This document shows positions 48,841 through 58,740 of a DNA stretch of 64,000 bases, piece by piece. A program made the translations under genes and the position numbers. The notes beneath the pieces are model-generated. The model had not been told where the DNA came from. It made no database searches and worked only from the letters and a program-made list of their open reading frames with translations. This DNA is from Acorus gramineus. Lineage: Eukaryota > Streptophyta > Magnoliopsida > Acorales > Acoraceae. The stretch is taken from NCBI GenBank assembly GCA_030737835.1, contig JAUJYN010000097.1:61001-125000 (forward strand), in the 5' to 3' direction. How positions within the stretch are numbered: the stretch's first letter is position 1; every line of letters begins with the position of its first letter.

Positions 48841-49900
48841 GGAAGCCGGGTTTTAGCCGTCCTGGCAGTGAGTTCCCATCAGTAGGTACCGCCGATGCAA
48901 TCGGAGGAGTACTGAATTTGGGAGTATGCTAGGTAGGGGCTACTCGGTAAGAGGTTATTGAATGGTGTCGCGAGCGTGGAATCGCTCTCCCCTTAGTTGG
49001 ATCCGCGTAGTACAGCCCCGGCGTTAGACAGGCTCCCGGTCAGAGGACCAGGCGAGCTACGGAGCGGGGAGAGGCTACCGGTGGACCAGGGGTAGAGAGC
49101 AGTCTAAGTCTCTCCTAAAGTCCCAAAATGTCTCCTTTCGGGAGTGAGGGTGTGGATGAGGCGAAGACGGGTCGCTCGTGACCAAATGGTTTATTCGACC
49201 ATTCCCGATGATGTTGGGTTCGGTCCTGTAATGAATGATGACGCGAGTATGGTGTCGTTCTCCCCTTCGTCGGGCCCGAGTAGGGACTCCTCAGCGTTAG
49301 AGAGGCCTTCCTGACAGAGGGCTCCCCTCAGTAGGCACCTCCTGATTTGGTTTCGGACTGTGCTGAATTGTGGGAGCGGACCAGGCGGCCTACGGTGTGG
49401 AGGAGAGGCTACCGGTGGACCAGGGGTAGAGAACAGTCTAAGTCTCTCCCAAAGTCCCAATATGTCTCCTGATGGGAGTGAGGGTGTGGATGAGACAAAG
49501 ACGCGTCGCCTCGTGACTCGGTCGTGGTTCGACCGTTCCCATAGAGGTTGGGTCCGGTCTTGAGATGGATGCTGAAGGATATCGGTGGATGATTATCTAG
49601 ATGTAGATGATCCGGTGAGATTGGAAATGTTCTTTAATAATGATGCCTTCTACTAGCGTTCCTTTCTGGATTAAGGGGCCTTGTGAGGTCGGCGTTGAAA
49701 CCCGGGCTAGGGTACTTCGTGTTCCTTGTTTGGTTGTCGGGGTATCCTATATCGGGATTTCATGCTGCTTTCCCGAGGTTCTTTTCCCAGTCAAGGGATA
49801 CCCTAGAAGCATCAGCTGGTGATGGATCAAGTGCGAGTTTTGGGTAGAGGTTAAGGCCTTTTGGGCTGGGTGAGTTCTGGTGAAGGCATATCTGTGGACC
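48841..49900 (+). repeat. LTR-like modules inside the internal region of copy 2
   Basis: Where pol should be, two diverged copies of an LTR block (about 48990-49110 and 49255-49460; text TACCGGTGGACCAGGGGTAG) and one of another (about 49670-49795; text GTTCCTTGTTTGGTTGTCGG) occur in LTR orientation. No protein-coding content is seen. Confidence 0.8.
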
Positions 49901-50400
49901 CGGGTAAGACGCTTGCTATGTCGAATTGGCGTAGACCGTCGAGCCCCGCATGGATTCGGAGCTTCCGGAGTTTGGCGAGTTATTGCAGGAAGTTTGACGA
50001 GGATTCTCGAAGATAGCTGTTCCTTTTACCCGCCTTACTCGGAGGGATATCCGGTTCGAGTGGTCCCCTTCTTGCGAGGAGAGCTTCCTGGAGTCTACTC
50101 GGAGGCTCACCTCAGCGCCAATTCTTACCTCTCCGTCTTGGAGTGGTGGGTTCGCAGTGGGTAAGGGTGTGTCCGCGATCCTGCTCACGTCATCCCGTTC
50201 GAGCCGCTCGTCTCTGAGCCGGACAGTCATTCGTGGAGCAGTTGATTGTGATCATGGACCGCCGCGTGAGGAGGCTCTGCACCAAGACCGTCTAGTTGGT
50301 CGAGGTGCGATGGCAGCACCGTTCCGGTGTTAAGGACACTTGGGAGCTCATGGAGGCCAGGTTCGACGCGTATCCGCATCTTTCCCCTCCTAGATGTTTT
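49900..50400 (+). pseudogene. Fossil pol pieces of copy 2 (RT/RNase H border and chromodomain-like end)
   Basis: Out-of-frame remains read ELPEFGELLQ, FSKIAVPF, RRDIRFEWSPSCEESFLE and then VIMDRRVRRLCTKTV with VEVRWQHRSGVKDTWELMEA. These are Ty3/gypsy RNase H-border and integrase-tail texts; everything between is deleted. Same junctions as in copy 1, so the deletion predates both insertions. Confidence 0.8.
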
Positions 50401-50427
50401 TGGCGAATTTTGGGGACAAAATTTCCT

Positions 50428-50440
50428 AAGGGGGGAATAA
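50428..50440 (+). promoter_or_regulatory. Polypurine tract of copy 2
   Basis: AAGGGGGGAATAA directly before the 3' LTR. Confidence 0.85.
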
Positions 50441-50837
50441 TGTTATATATGTGTCACTTTTAACCTGTTGGTAACCGTTAGAGCGCCCTGGCGGTTTTTA
50501 AAATTTTTAGGGTTTTCGATCGGAACCGCTTATTTTCAGACTGTTAGCTATCGTCTGAGCTAGAGGACTCCGATTGAAAATCTGACTGCATATTTGGTGT
50601 CCTGGCGCCATTCCTGACCTCTCACGAAAATTTCATTGAATTCTGGCATCGTTTGCAAAAATTTCCCAGTTCCGGGGCGTATCCGGGTTTTTAAGTCGCG
50701 CTCTACTTAAAAGAAATCAAAAATCACCTCGTCACTATTCATCGTCTCTCCCGTCGAGATTTCTCTCTCCCCTCCTCCGTTTTTCTTCCGTTCAAGCCCC
50801 CTAGACCCCTCGAAATCGAAAACCCAAAGCACGGGAA

Positions 50838-50862
50838 GTGTAGATCGGGTCCCGATCTACAC
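50838..50862. repeat. Palindrome in LTR leader
   Basis: Identical to 44291-44315. Confidence 0.88.
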
Positions 50863-51028
50863 ACCGGTGTCTTCAAATCCGAATTCCGACGACTTTAGCC
50901 TCCCCGACCTCCCCTCTCTCTCCTCTGTTTTGGCCCATATTGGTGGTGGAGCTAGATCGGGGCGTGAGAAGGCTTTTGGGAAGGGTTTCGGCGCGTGGAG
51001 AGCGTCCGGACTTCGCTCCCTCCCCTCG

Positions 51029-52104
51029 GTAAGCCTTCTTTCCCTCCTTTTTCTTGCTTAGATGAATGGTAGGGAGGGGTTTTTGTGATTGGGGGTGGTT
51101 GGCGGCTGTGGGGGTCGTCGGAGGGTGGTCGGAGGCGGTTGGAGGTGGTCGGGGCAGTGGGAGGGGTGGTTGGAGGTGCTCGGCAGGTGGGGACGCTGTC
51201 CCGGGCAGCAGGCATGCGGCGGCAGCAGCCCAGGCCGCGCGTAGGCTGGGCGCGTGCAGGGATGCGCGCGTGCGCGCGCGGGCGTGCGTGCGCGCGGCAG
51301 GCGCGCGGGCGTGCGCGGGTCGGGGGCTGGCAGTCGGGGTCGTGCTGATGTGCCGGTTGGAGGTGCTGGCAGGGCGGACTGGCGGGCTGGTGGCCTCGGG
51401 CAGCTCGGGCACGAAGTGCTGGTCGCGCTGGTCTGGGCGCGAGGAGGTGGTGGCCACGGTGCTGTGCCGCGCGCGAGGAGGTGCTGGCCGAGGTGCTAGG
51501 GCGCGCGGAGGTGCTGGCCGAGTTGCTGGACGCGCGGGGTGCGCGCGGAGGCGCGCGGAGGTGCTGCCGGAGTTGCTGGACGCGCGAGGTGCGCGCGGAG
51601 GCGCGCGGAGGTGCTGCTGGACGCGCGAGGTGCGCGCGGAGGTGCTGCCGGAGGTGCTGGACGCGCGAGGTGCGCGCGGAGGGGTGGCGGAGGTGCGCGC
51701 GGGGTGCGCGCGGGGCGAGGAGGCGTGCGCGAGGCGTGCGCGGGTCGCGGCAAGGCTGGGATGGTGTGCGCGGGGGCGAGGCGCCGCGCGCGGGGGCGTG
51801 CGGGGTGCTCGCGGGCCAGCGCACGGCGTGCGGGGCGCGTGCGGGCTGCCGCGGCTGGGCTCGGTGGACGCGCGGGGCCCCGGGCGGTGCGCGGAGTGCG
51901 TGGGCTGAGGCGCGGCGGTGCACCCGGGTGGTTGCCGAGGCCGTGCGGGCGGTTGCCGAGGCCGCGGGTGCTTGCCGAGGCCGCGGGTGGTTGCCGGAAG
52001 GTGGTGCTGGGTGTTGTTTGGGGATGTCGTGTATTTGATTGCGTGTGTTGCGTATTTTGGATAATTGTGGATTTATTCTAACCAGTTAATACCCTGTCTT
52101 GCAG
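51029..52104 (+). other. Intron-like segment 1 in 3' LTR of copy 2
   Basis: Same donor GTAAGC and acceptor CTTGCAG as in the 5' LTR. Confidence 0.38.
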
Positions 52105-53099
52105 ATCTTGACGGGCGGTCGCACGACGACCCCGATCTCTGGTGAGTGGGACAATCCAACCCAGTAGAGAGGCGTTGTACGCACTTGGGGCGTATACCGA
52201 CCTCTCCTGGGGCGTCGTGGATAAATATTAACCTGCAATAATATGTAATCCATGCTTGTGTGAATTATGTGTAGAATGCATGTTACCCTAGGCTTTTCTG
52301 TTAGGGACTTGCACCCTTAGGATATGCGTATGAGCCATGCAGCATGTCCCCTGTTTACATGCTAGGAAACCCGGCCTATGCATGCGTCCTACTAGTTTTA
52401 TTTATTAAATTAAATGCTGGTATCTGTTAGATCGCATGCCTTAGGATAATATTATAGGGAGGAGCCTTGCGAGGTCAACGCTGAGACCCGTGTTAGGGTA
52501 CTCCGTGTTCCTTGTTTGGTTGTCGGGATGTCCTGTATCGGGACCTCAGGCTGCCCTCCCAAGGTTTCTAGTCCCAATAATATTATAAGTAATGTTGTAT
52601 GATTAGTATGATTATTAGCATGAGTAGTGAATATTATAGGGGAGGGACCTTGCGAGGACAGCGGTGAGACCCGTGTTAGGGTACTCCGTGTTCCTTGTTT
52701 GGTTGTCGGGGTATCCTATAACGGGAACTCACGCCGCCCTCCCGAGTTTCTTTCCCCCAGTGATATTCCAACACTGCTTTTGATTGTACATGTTCCCCGC
52801 ATCGTGGAGATGCACCTGGTTGAATTCAGAGGAATTCATGACATTTGAGTTGTAATGATATGTAGTTGGCGGATCCGAGTGGATCATATGCGTATGGATA
52901 GGCTGTTCTGTTCCCTGCGTTGGATTCGGTAGAGGCTATCCCCCAGCGTTAGACAGGGCCTTCCTGACAGAGGGCTCCCATCAGTAGGCACCTCCTGATT
53001 TGGTGACGGACTGTGCTGAATGTGGGAGTAGACCAGGCGGCCTACGGAGTGGGGGGAGAAACTATCGGTGGACCAAGGGTGACCAACAGCCTAGTCAGT

Positions 53100-53275
53100 C
53101 CCAAAATCCTATGTCACCCGTGGTAGGGTGAGGGTGAGGGTGTAGTGGGTTGGCGATGAGCGACCTGCTGGATTTGTGAATGGATGATTATCAGTCCCAA
53201 AATCCTATGTCACCCATGGATGGGTGAGGGTGAGGGTGTGGTGGTTCGGCGAAGTACGAACCACTGGATTTGTGT
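53100..53275 (+). repeat. G-rich tandem units in LTR (two copies)
   Basis: Counterpart of 46555-46725. Confidence 0.8.
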
Positions 53276-53806
53276 TGTTATGTATTGATGGTTGGATAAA
53301 ATAATGGAATATTGGTAAATATTGTCTGTGATGCGTGGGTTGTGCTGTTCACTGAGCGTGTGGCTCACCCCTCGCACATGTTTTTCCCCAGTGGTCACTG
53401 AGCCTGAGCTGGAGCCGGAGCAGCAGTTGGAGCTTTCCGAGGGATTTCTTCAGTAGCGGAGCAGCGCTACGTCCGCGAGTACCAGAGGCTATCAGCATCC
53501 CTCCTTGACTGTATGTATTTGATTTCCGTGCTTGGCACGTGTCTGTATATATGTTCAGTTGTATTTGTGTATATTGGCTCTCACAGGACAGATGATTGAG
53601 TATCGAGTCTGTAGAATATTTATTCACAGATTCAGTCTTTTGCTTCCGCTATATTGTATATATATTATGTCAGCCCTATTTGATATGTGTTGTCATTTTA
53701 TTTGTGATTTAGAGTATATGCATTTGACCTCCTGTGTAGGTTTCTGATATGATATATATACATTTGCCGCGTCCCGGGGTTGGCCGCCCTGGGGCGTGAC
53801 ATGTTT

Positions 53807-54075
53807 AAAACATTTTGATTTCAAACTCAACCCATGTGTTGGTTTATACCTATATATACACGATATCCTAATGCACCGCGATAAGGACAAAAATGTCAAA
53901 TGTGTTTGCTTGGGTTATTTGCAGATCGGCCCTCATATTAGGGACTTGAGGGTCTAACAAAAATCACATATTGCTTGGGTTATTTGAAGATAGACCCCCA
54001 AGTTCTTGATATTTATAACCAGGTCCCTGACAAAAATTGAAAATTTTTGTCCTTTTCTAGGATATTTGAGGCTCC
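53807..54075. other. Spacer between copy 2 and the gypsy remnant
   Basis: No gene seen. Confidence 0.5.
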
Positions 54076-54540
54076 GGATGTAGGACAGATGGAACCACCA
54101 GAAGAGGTTTACCAAATAAATTACAAATTAAGGGTCATGATATCTCGTAATTGCACTAAATTTTACATAGAGAAATATATCGAGCAGATCTTCTAGATTA
54201 GTTATTAAACAACTAAAAATTCTTAGTTTTGAAAAATTCCTTTATTTAGGCTTTTAAATTACCAATTTTTCTATTTTTAGTAAGCTTTGAATTTGTAATA
54301 TCTTTCTCATAACAAATTAGAATTGATCTCTAGCAATTCCTATGTTCATCTAAGATCTCATAGATTCAATTACAACTAATTTCAATTTTTACTATTTTTA
54401 GTAATTTTGTTAATTTATTAGTAAAAAAAGGAAGACTTATAACCTAACATTTTCAATTTTTCATTAATATAATTTCAATTTTCCTTCCTTTTGGGGTTTT
54501 ATTCCTTGTTGGATCTTTTCTGCTGTTTCATGCTGCGTTA
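54076..54540 (+). repeat. Left LTR of the gypsy remnant
   Basis: Starts GGATGTAGGA (right copy TGATGTAGGA) and ends GCTGCGTTA just before the PBS. Confidence 0.75.
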
Positions 54541-54572
54541 GGTGATATCAGAGCGAGGATTTGTCTGGTTTT

Positions 54573-55078
54573 GATGATAGATAACAAAGTGAGAGACAAC
54601 CAACCTATTGACGGTGGTCGTGGGTTGGAGGACCTACGAAAAGCGTTCAAGGAACAACGCAATCAGATACGATAGATATGTGAGATGATTGTTGGCCTAA
54701 ATCTCAACGCCAACAACAGGCATCCTGAAGGTGATTGGAGACGCGTTGAGGAATTTGTCCAAAGCTGACATGTTGCTCTGAACGTGATTCGACGTCCTCT
54801 TCATTATCAATCTGATGATGAGGAAGATTCAGATGATGAAGATTATGGACTTCACGGATATCAGTTGAGGAAGCGACAAATGGAATCCTACGATTATTGA
54901 ATGAAGGCAAAGATTTTAAATTTCAATAGAAACATGCAAATCGATGATTTATTTGATGGGGTCTCAGAGGTCGAGAGATTCTTTGAGATGATGGGGATTC
55001 CGGAATAAAAGACGTTTAGATTGGTGGAGTTCCGATTAAAGAGTAGTGCTGCCATTGGGTGGGACCAACTTCAAAGAA
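54573..55078 (+). pseudogene. gag fragment of the gypsy remnant
   Basis: With several stops it reads [51 protein letters not shown] and FRLKSSAAIGWDQLQR. This is the usual Ty3/gypsy gag layout in plants. Protease, RT and integrase are absent downstream; 55190-55800 holds only degraded linker-like text. Confidence 0.75.
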
Positions 55079-55849
55079 TCTGACAATGACGAGGAAGAGC
55101 ACTTGTTCGTACGTAAAGGAGGATGAAACAAATCATTTTGGATCGATTTCTACCACCAGATTAAGAATGATAATTTTTTCAATTGTATCAAAATTATTGC
55201 CAAACTATAAGGGTGGAATCACAACTAGAGATGTTAAAGGGGGAGAATCACAACAGGCAGCGAGAAGAGCAAGTCCTACAAAAGATGGGGATGATTCGAG
55301 GACCAACCCTTATGTTCTACCATCATTAGAGAAGCATGACGATTGCAATGAATCAGATTTTTCCTCAAATCAAATTCACCAAGATAGTGAAGTTCTGGTT
55401 GAACCAGAAGTTGATGTTGTATATGATGGTGCAGAGTTCAGATAAGAAGGAGAACGGATCCACTTCATTGATGAGGACATGTCAAGCAAAGAAGTAGAGA
55501 ATGTTGTCTTCTTTGTTGATTTTGAAGAGATTATCGAAGGAGAACAAGAGGAGTCATTTTCCTTAGTGGTGACATCAAAGATAGAAGAGCCCTTGTAGAA
55601 ATTTGTATTGAAAATTTTATGCACCATCGACAAGAGGATTTTTGATGCCATCATCGACAACGTTAATGATGAGAACATTGCGATTACCAAGAAGCCGGGG
55701 CTACAATCGATGTGCAGCCAACTTTCTACATGATCGATTTGATTGAAAATGAATTTGAAGTCAAGAATACGTCTTTCTATTTCCCAAAGGTAAACATCAA
55801 TTGAGGAGTAGAATAACTCGAGGATGAGTTCTTTTGAATAAAAAGAGTC

Positions 55850-56933
55850 TGATGTAGGATAAGTTATGCAGATGAGACCATCAGAAGAGGTCCACCAAAT
55901 AAATTACATATTAAGGGTCACGATTGTTAGGTTTTGTGATTCCAAAATTGTAATTATTAATACTCAATGTAAAAGTTATTATTCTATTACTTCATTGTGT
56001 GCATCATGTATGTCCTTTTGAATTCTCATCTATTAACTCCCCAATGAATATCGGTGAATGTATTCTCCTCAATTAACTTTCCATTAAATATGGGTGCATG
56101 AATTACAATAATTGGATTAACTATCCAATGAATGTGGGTGCATGAATTTAATTAATGTTGGTTCATGTACTTTAAGAGTTTTGGGGCTCTATATAAAGGG
56201 TATGCATTCCTTGAGGAGAAGGGACAGAAAAAACAAAAACAACACACACATTCCCTAGTTTATTCCACATAAAAAAAATTCTTGAGTGAGTACTGTGAGC
56301 TTGTGTTCCTTTGATTTTCTAAGTGCACAGTAACCAAAGAGTGTGACTGTTAAATTCTGGAGGCCAAGCGCAACAATCCCTTAGTTGCACTGGGAAGAGA
56401 TTCACCCAAAGGGGTGAAATCAAGTCTTAAGGACAGTGGATATCACGCCTCAGTCACTTTCCAATTTACTTGCATCAATCAATAAGTCCTCTCCAACTCA
56501 TTTGCTCTTATTTTCAGTCATATACTACTAGAAACAATAACGATATCTGAATCGCACAAAATTTTACATAGAGAAAAATATCGAGGAGATCTTCTAGATT
56601 AGATTAATTGTTATACAACTATCAATTCTTAGTTTTCATAAATTCATTATTTAGGCATTCAAATTAGCAATTTTACTAATTTTAGAAAGTTTTGGTTTTA
56701 TGATATCTTTCTCATAACAAATCAAAATTGATCTCTATTAATTCCTATGATCATCTAGTTGGGTCTCATAGATTCAGTTACAACTAATTTTGACTATTTT
56801 TTGTCATTTTTAAATTTTCTGTTAGAAGACTTGTAACTAGGTTTTTCAGTTTTTTATTAATATAATTTTGAATTTCCTCTCTTTTGAGGTTTTATTCCTT
56901 GTTAAATCTTTTTTACCCTTTCACGTTGCATTA
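55850..56933 (+). repeat. Right LTR of the gypsy remnant, interrupted
   Basis: Matches the left LTR on both sides of an insertion at 55925-56539. Ends GTTGCATTA. Confidence 0.75.
55925..56539 (+). mobile_element. Solo LTR (615 bp) of another element, inserted into the gypsy LTR
   Basis: Begins TGTTAGGTTTTG and is flanked by the perfect 5-bp repeat ACGAT (55920-55924 and 56540-56544); removing it rejoins the host LTR text. It contains TCTATATAAAGGG (about 56190), a good TATA box. Size and TGTTAG start suggest a Ty1/copia-type LTR, but the end (ACAATA) is not the usual CA, so family is uncertain. Confidence 0.75.
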
Positions 56934-56938
56934 GTTCC

Positions 56939-58210
56939 GCCTTCAGTTTCTACCGGTTTCTCAACCAGCCCCTATCTATGTTATAAATAGATCTCTGATT
57001 CAAATTTCTAGATTTATAATGAGGTTTCTATTCTCAAACAATAACTTTCTGAACTTCAAATTTCATGAAATTTTATCTTTTTTTTTTTTTTTTTTTTTGG
57101 ACCATTAAGATACCTATAAAATTATAAAATAAATATTTTAGTCTCATCATTTGAGCTCATAACAAGAAATACTATTAGATACCTTAGTATATGAATCCGT
57201 TCTTAAATCTTTCAGATGTAGATATTAAGAATTTGGATTTTTTCTTTGAAATCATGGTAATTTAAATTTTAAGGACTATGATTTGGCATATAAGATAATT
57301 AAATTTAAATGATATATAAGTCAAATATATAATGTTATAATACTAGAATATTGATTTTTAAAAAAAACATTGTTACATCTTCTTTATTAAAGCTTTTGAA
57401 TTGCATTCCATTTTTATTTATTTATGTTATACTTAGAGAAATGGAGCTTACAAAATCACTTATGATGTTACTTGATAAAATTCGGTTTGGCTTACCTATG
57501 AGCCTGAGATAATATGTATGTACACACTTTCTTAATGTGGTTTATGAATTAAAGCGTTCTCCACAATTTAGTCTTTCGTGTCAAAAATTGCTGTTGACAC
57601 TTTGATATCATCATATGCTTTAAAGGCTAAAAAATAAGTAGACTTCATTTATTAAATTGGAAATATATTTTATTAATTCACACAAATGCACGTAAACTAA
57701 AACCAGTAACCATCAATTTGAAGCTTGAGTCAAACTTGGACAGATGATTAACACATATGTGGACATGGGCTTAGCATGGGTCGTGGGCTTTGACAAATGG
57801 AAAAAGCGCACTACATTTTGAGGCGTTGAGCTATGTCTAATGGAAAATGCTATATCCAACCCCTTCTGCGGCTCTAATTGTAGTCCACACTGATTTTCAT
57901 TTATTTAAAAATCATACACTCTTTTATTAAATTACATTCTATTATATGAAATAAAGTATATACTAAGCTACATTAATGTATTTTTTTACGTTAAAAAAAT
58001 GATAAAAAAATTTGCACCACACTATGATAGAACCTCATAGACTATAATAGCACAGTATGTACTACGATATTATAGTGTATGAAGCTATAAAACGGACTTC
58101 AAAACGGACTGAGTGTATCATCTCTCATGTCAAATATGCACGGAAAATGACACTCTAGCCCGTTTTGCAGTTCCGTCTACGAGCCCCCAAACATTTTAAT
58201 TTTCTTAAAA

Positions 58211-58211
<1 letters not shown>
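56939..58211. other. AT-rich intergenic DNA
   Basis: No gene. A T run is near 57081-57099. Text near 58085-58125 (AAAACGGACTGAGTGTATCA) is an inverted match to 9650-9690. Confidence 0.55.

Positions 58212-58264
<53 letters not shown>
58212..58264. repeat. Compound (TA)n(CA)n microsatellite
   Basis: About 17 TA units followed by about 9 CA units. Confidence 0.95.
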
Positions 58265-58487
58265 TGTGAAACACATACTATTATAAAAAACAAAATAAAT
58301 AATTAAATAAATCAATACATTTTCTTTCATTAATTATAAAAAATTAATTTTTTCATGCACTATGTTAATAGAGTATATAACTACACTATCAAATTATGTG
58401 TTCTATTAATGTAGTGTATAGTTGGCTCGGGGACAACTTTTAAACAATGTTATAAAATGGATGTAGTATATCAATGCTCATTTAATA

Positions 58488-58672
58488 AAATGTCATCGGT
58501 GATCATAGCACAACGATTCAAGATTAACGGTGTTACTGATAGGTCCTGGATTCGAATCTTAACGCTGACTTATCCATCTATTTATTAGCGATTATTTAAA
58601 AGAATTTTTGTGGAACCGGAACAAATACGGAGAGAGGTATAAAATAAAAAAAAAACCAACAACAACGACAAC
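58488..58672 (+). mobile_element. tRNA-derived SINE with 12-bp target duplication
   Basis: Pol III box A-like TAGCACAACGA (58506-58516) and box B GGATTCGAATC (58548-58558) are 31 bp apart, a normal spacing. An A-rich tail ends the 185-bp unit. The 12-bp GCTCATTTAATA stands at both sides (58476-58487 and 58673-58684), a typical LINE-driven insertion duplication. Confidence 0.8.
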
Positions 58673-58740
58673 GCTCATTTAATAGACTGACACTTAGAGT
58701 TTTGAACGCTCATTTAATAGACTGACACTTGGAGTTTTGA
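58671..58740. repeat. 35-bp tandem duplication next to the SINE
   Basis: Two 35-bp copies with one mismatch (58671-58705, 58706-58740); each contains the SINE's target text GCTCATTTAATA. Confidence 0.9.

Larger units (their letters stand above)
43894..53801 (+). mobile_element. Non-autonomous chromovirus-derived LTR retrotransposon, copy 2
   Basis: Complete element: LTR 43894-47255, PBS 47261-47272, gag 47375-48840, LTR-like modules, pol fossils about 49900-50400, purine tract 50428-50440, LTR 50441-53801. The 5-bp duplication TGTTT flanks it (43889-43893 and 53802-53806). The two LTRs differ at roughly two to three dozen positions by eye over 3.36 kb, which indicates a fairly recent insertion. 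Protease is cut short, and most RT and integrase are missing, so replication would depend on a helper element. Confidence 0.94.
50441..53801 (+). repeat. 3' LTR of copy 2 (3361 bp)
   Basis: Nearly identical to 43894-47255, with a small cluster of differences after the GC-rich block (about 52000-52060). Here the mini-exon is 37 nt (52105-52141), which keeps one frame from the first exon-like part through to the acidic end (stop 53454-53456). Confidence 0.94.
54076..56933 (+). mobile_element. Old gypsy-type LTR retrotransposon, internally deleted
   Basis: Left LTR 54076-54540 and right LTR 55850-56933 (the latter enlarged by a 615-bp insertion) share long matching text, such as TCTTCTAGATTAG and ATATCTTTCTCATAACAAAT. 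A PBS-like TGATATCAGAGC is at 54543-54554. Flanks GCTCC and GTTCC may be a mutated duplication. The internal part is only 1.3 kb and degenerate. Confidence 0.8.

Noticed and set aside
58506-58558. Functional tRNA gene
   Set aside because: Pol III boxes are present but no cloverleaf with an anticodon arm and acceptor stem can be drawn; target duplication and A-tail show a SINE.
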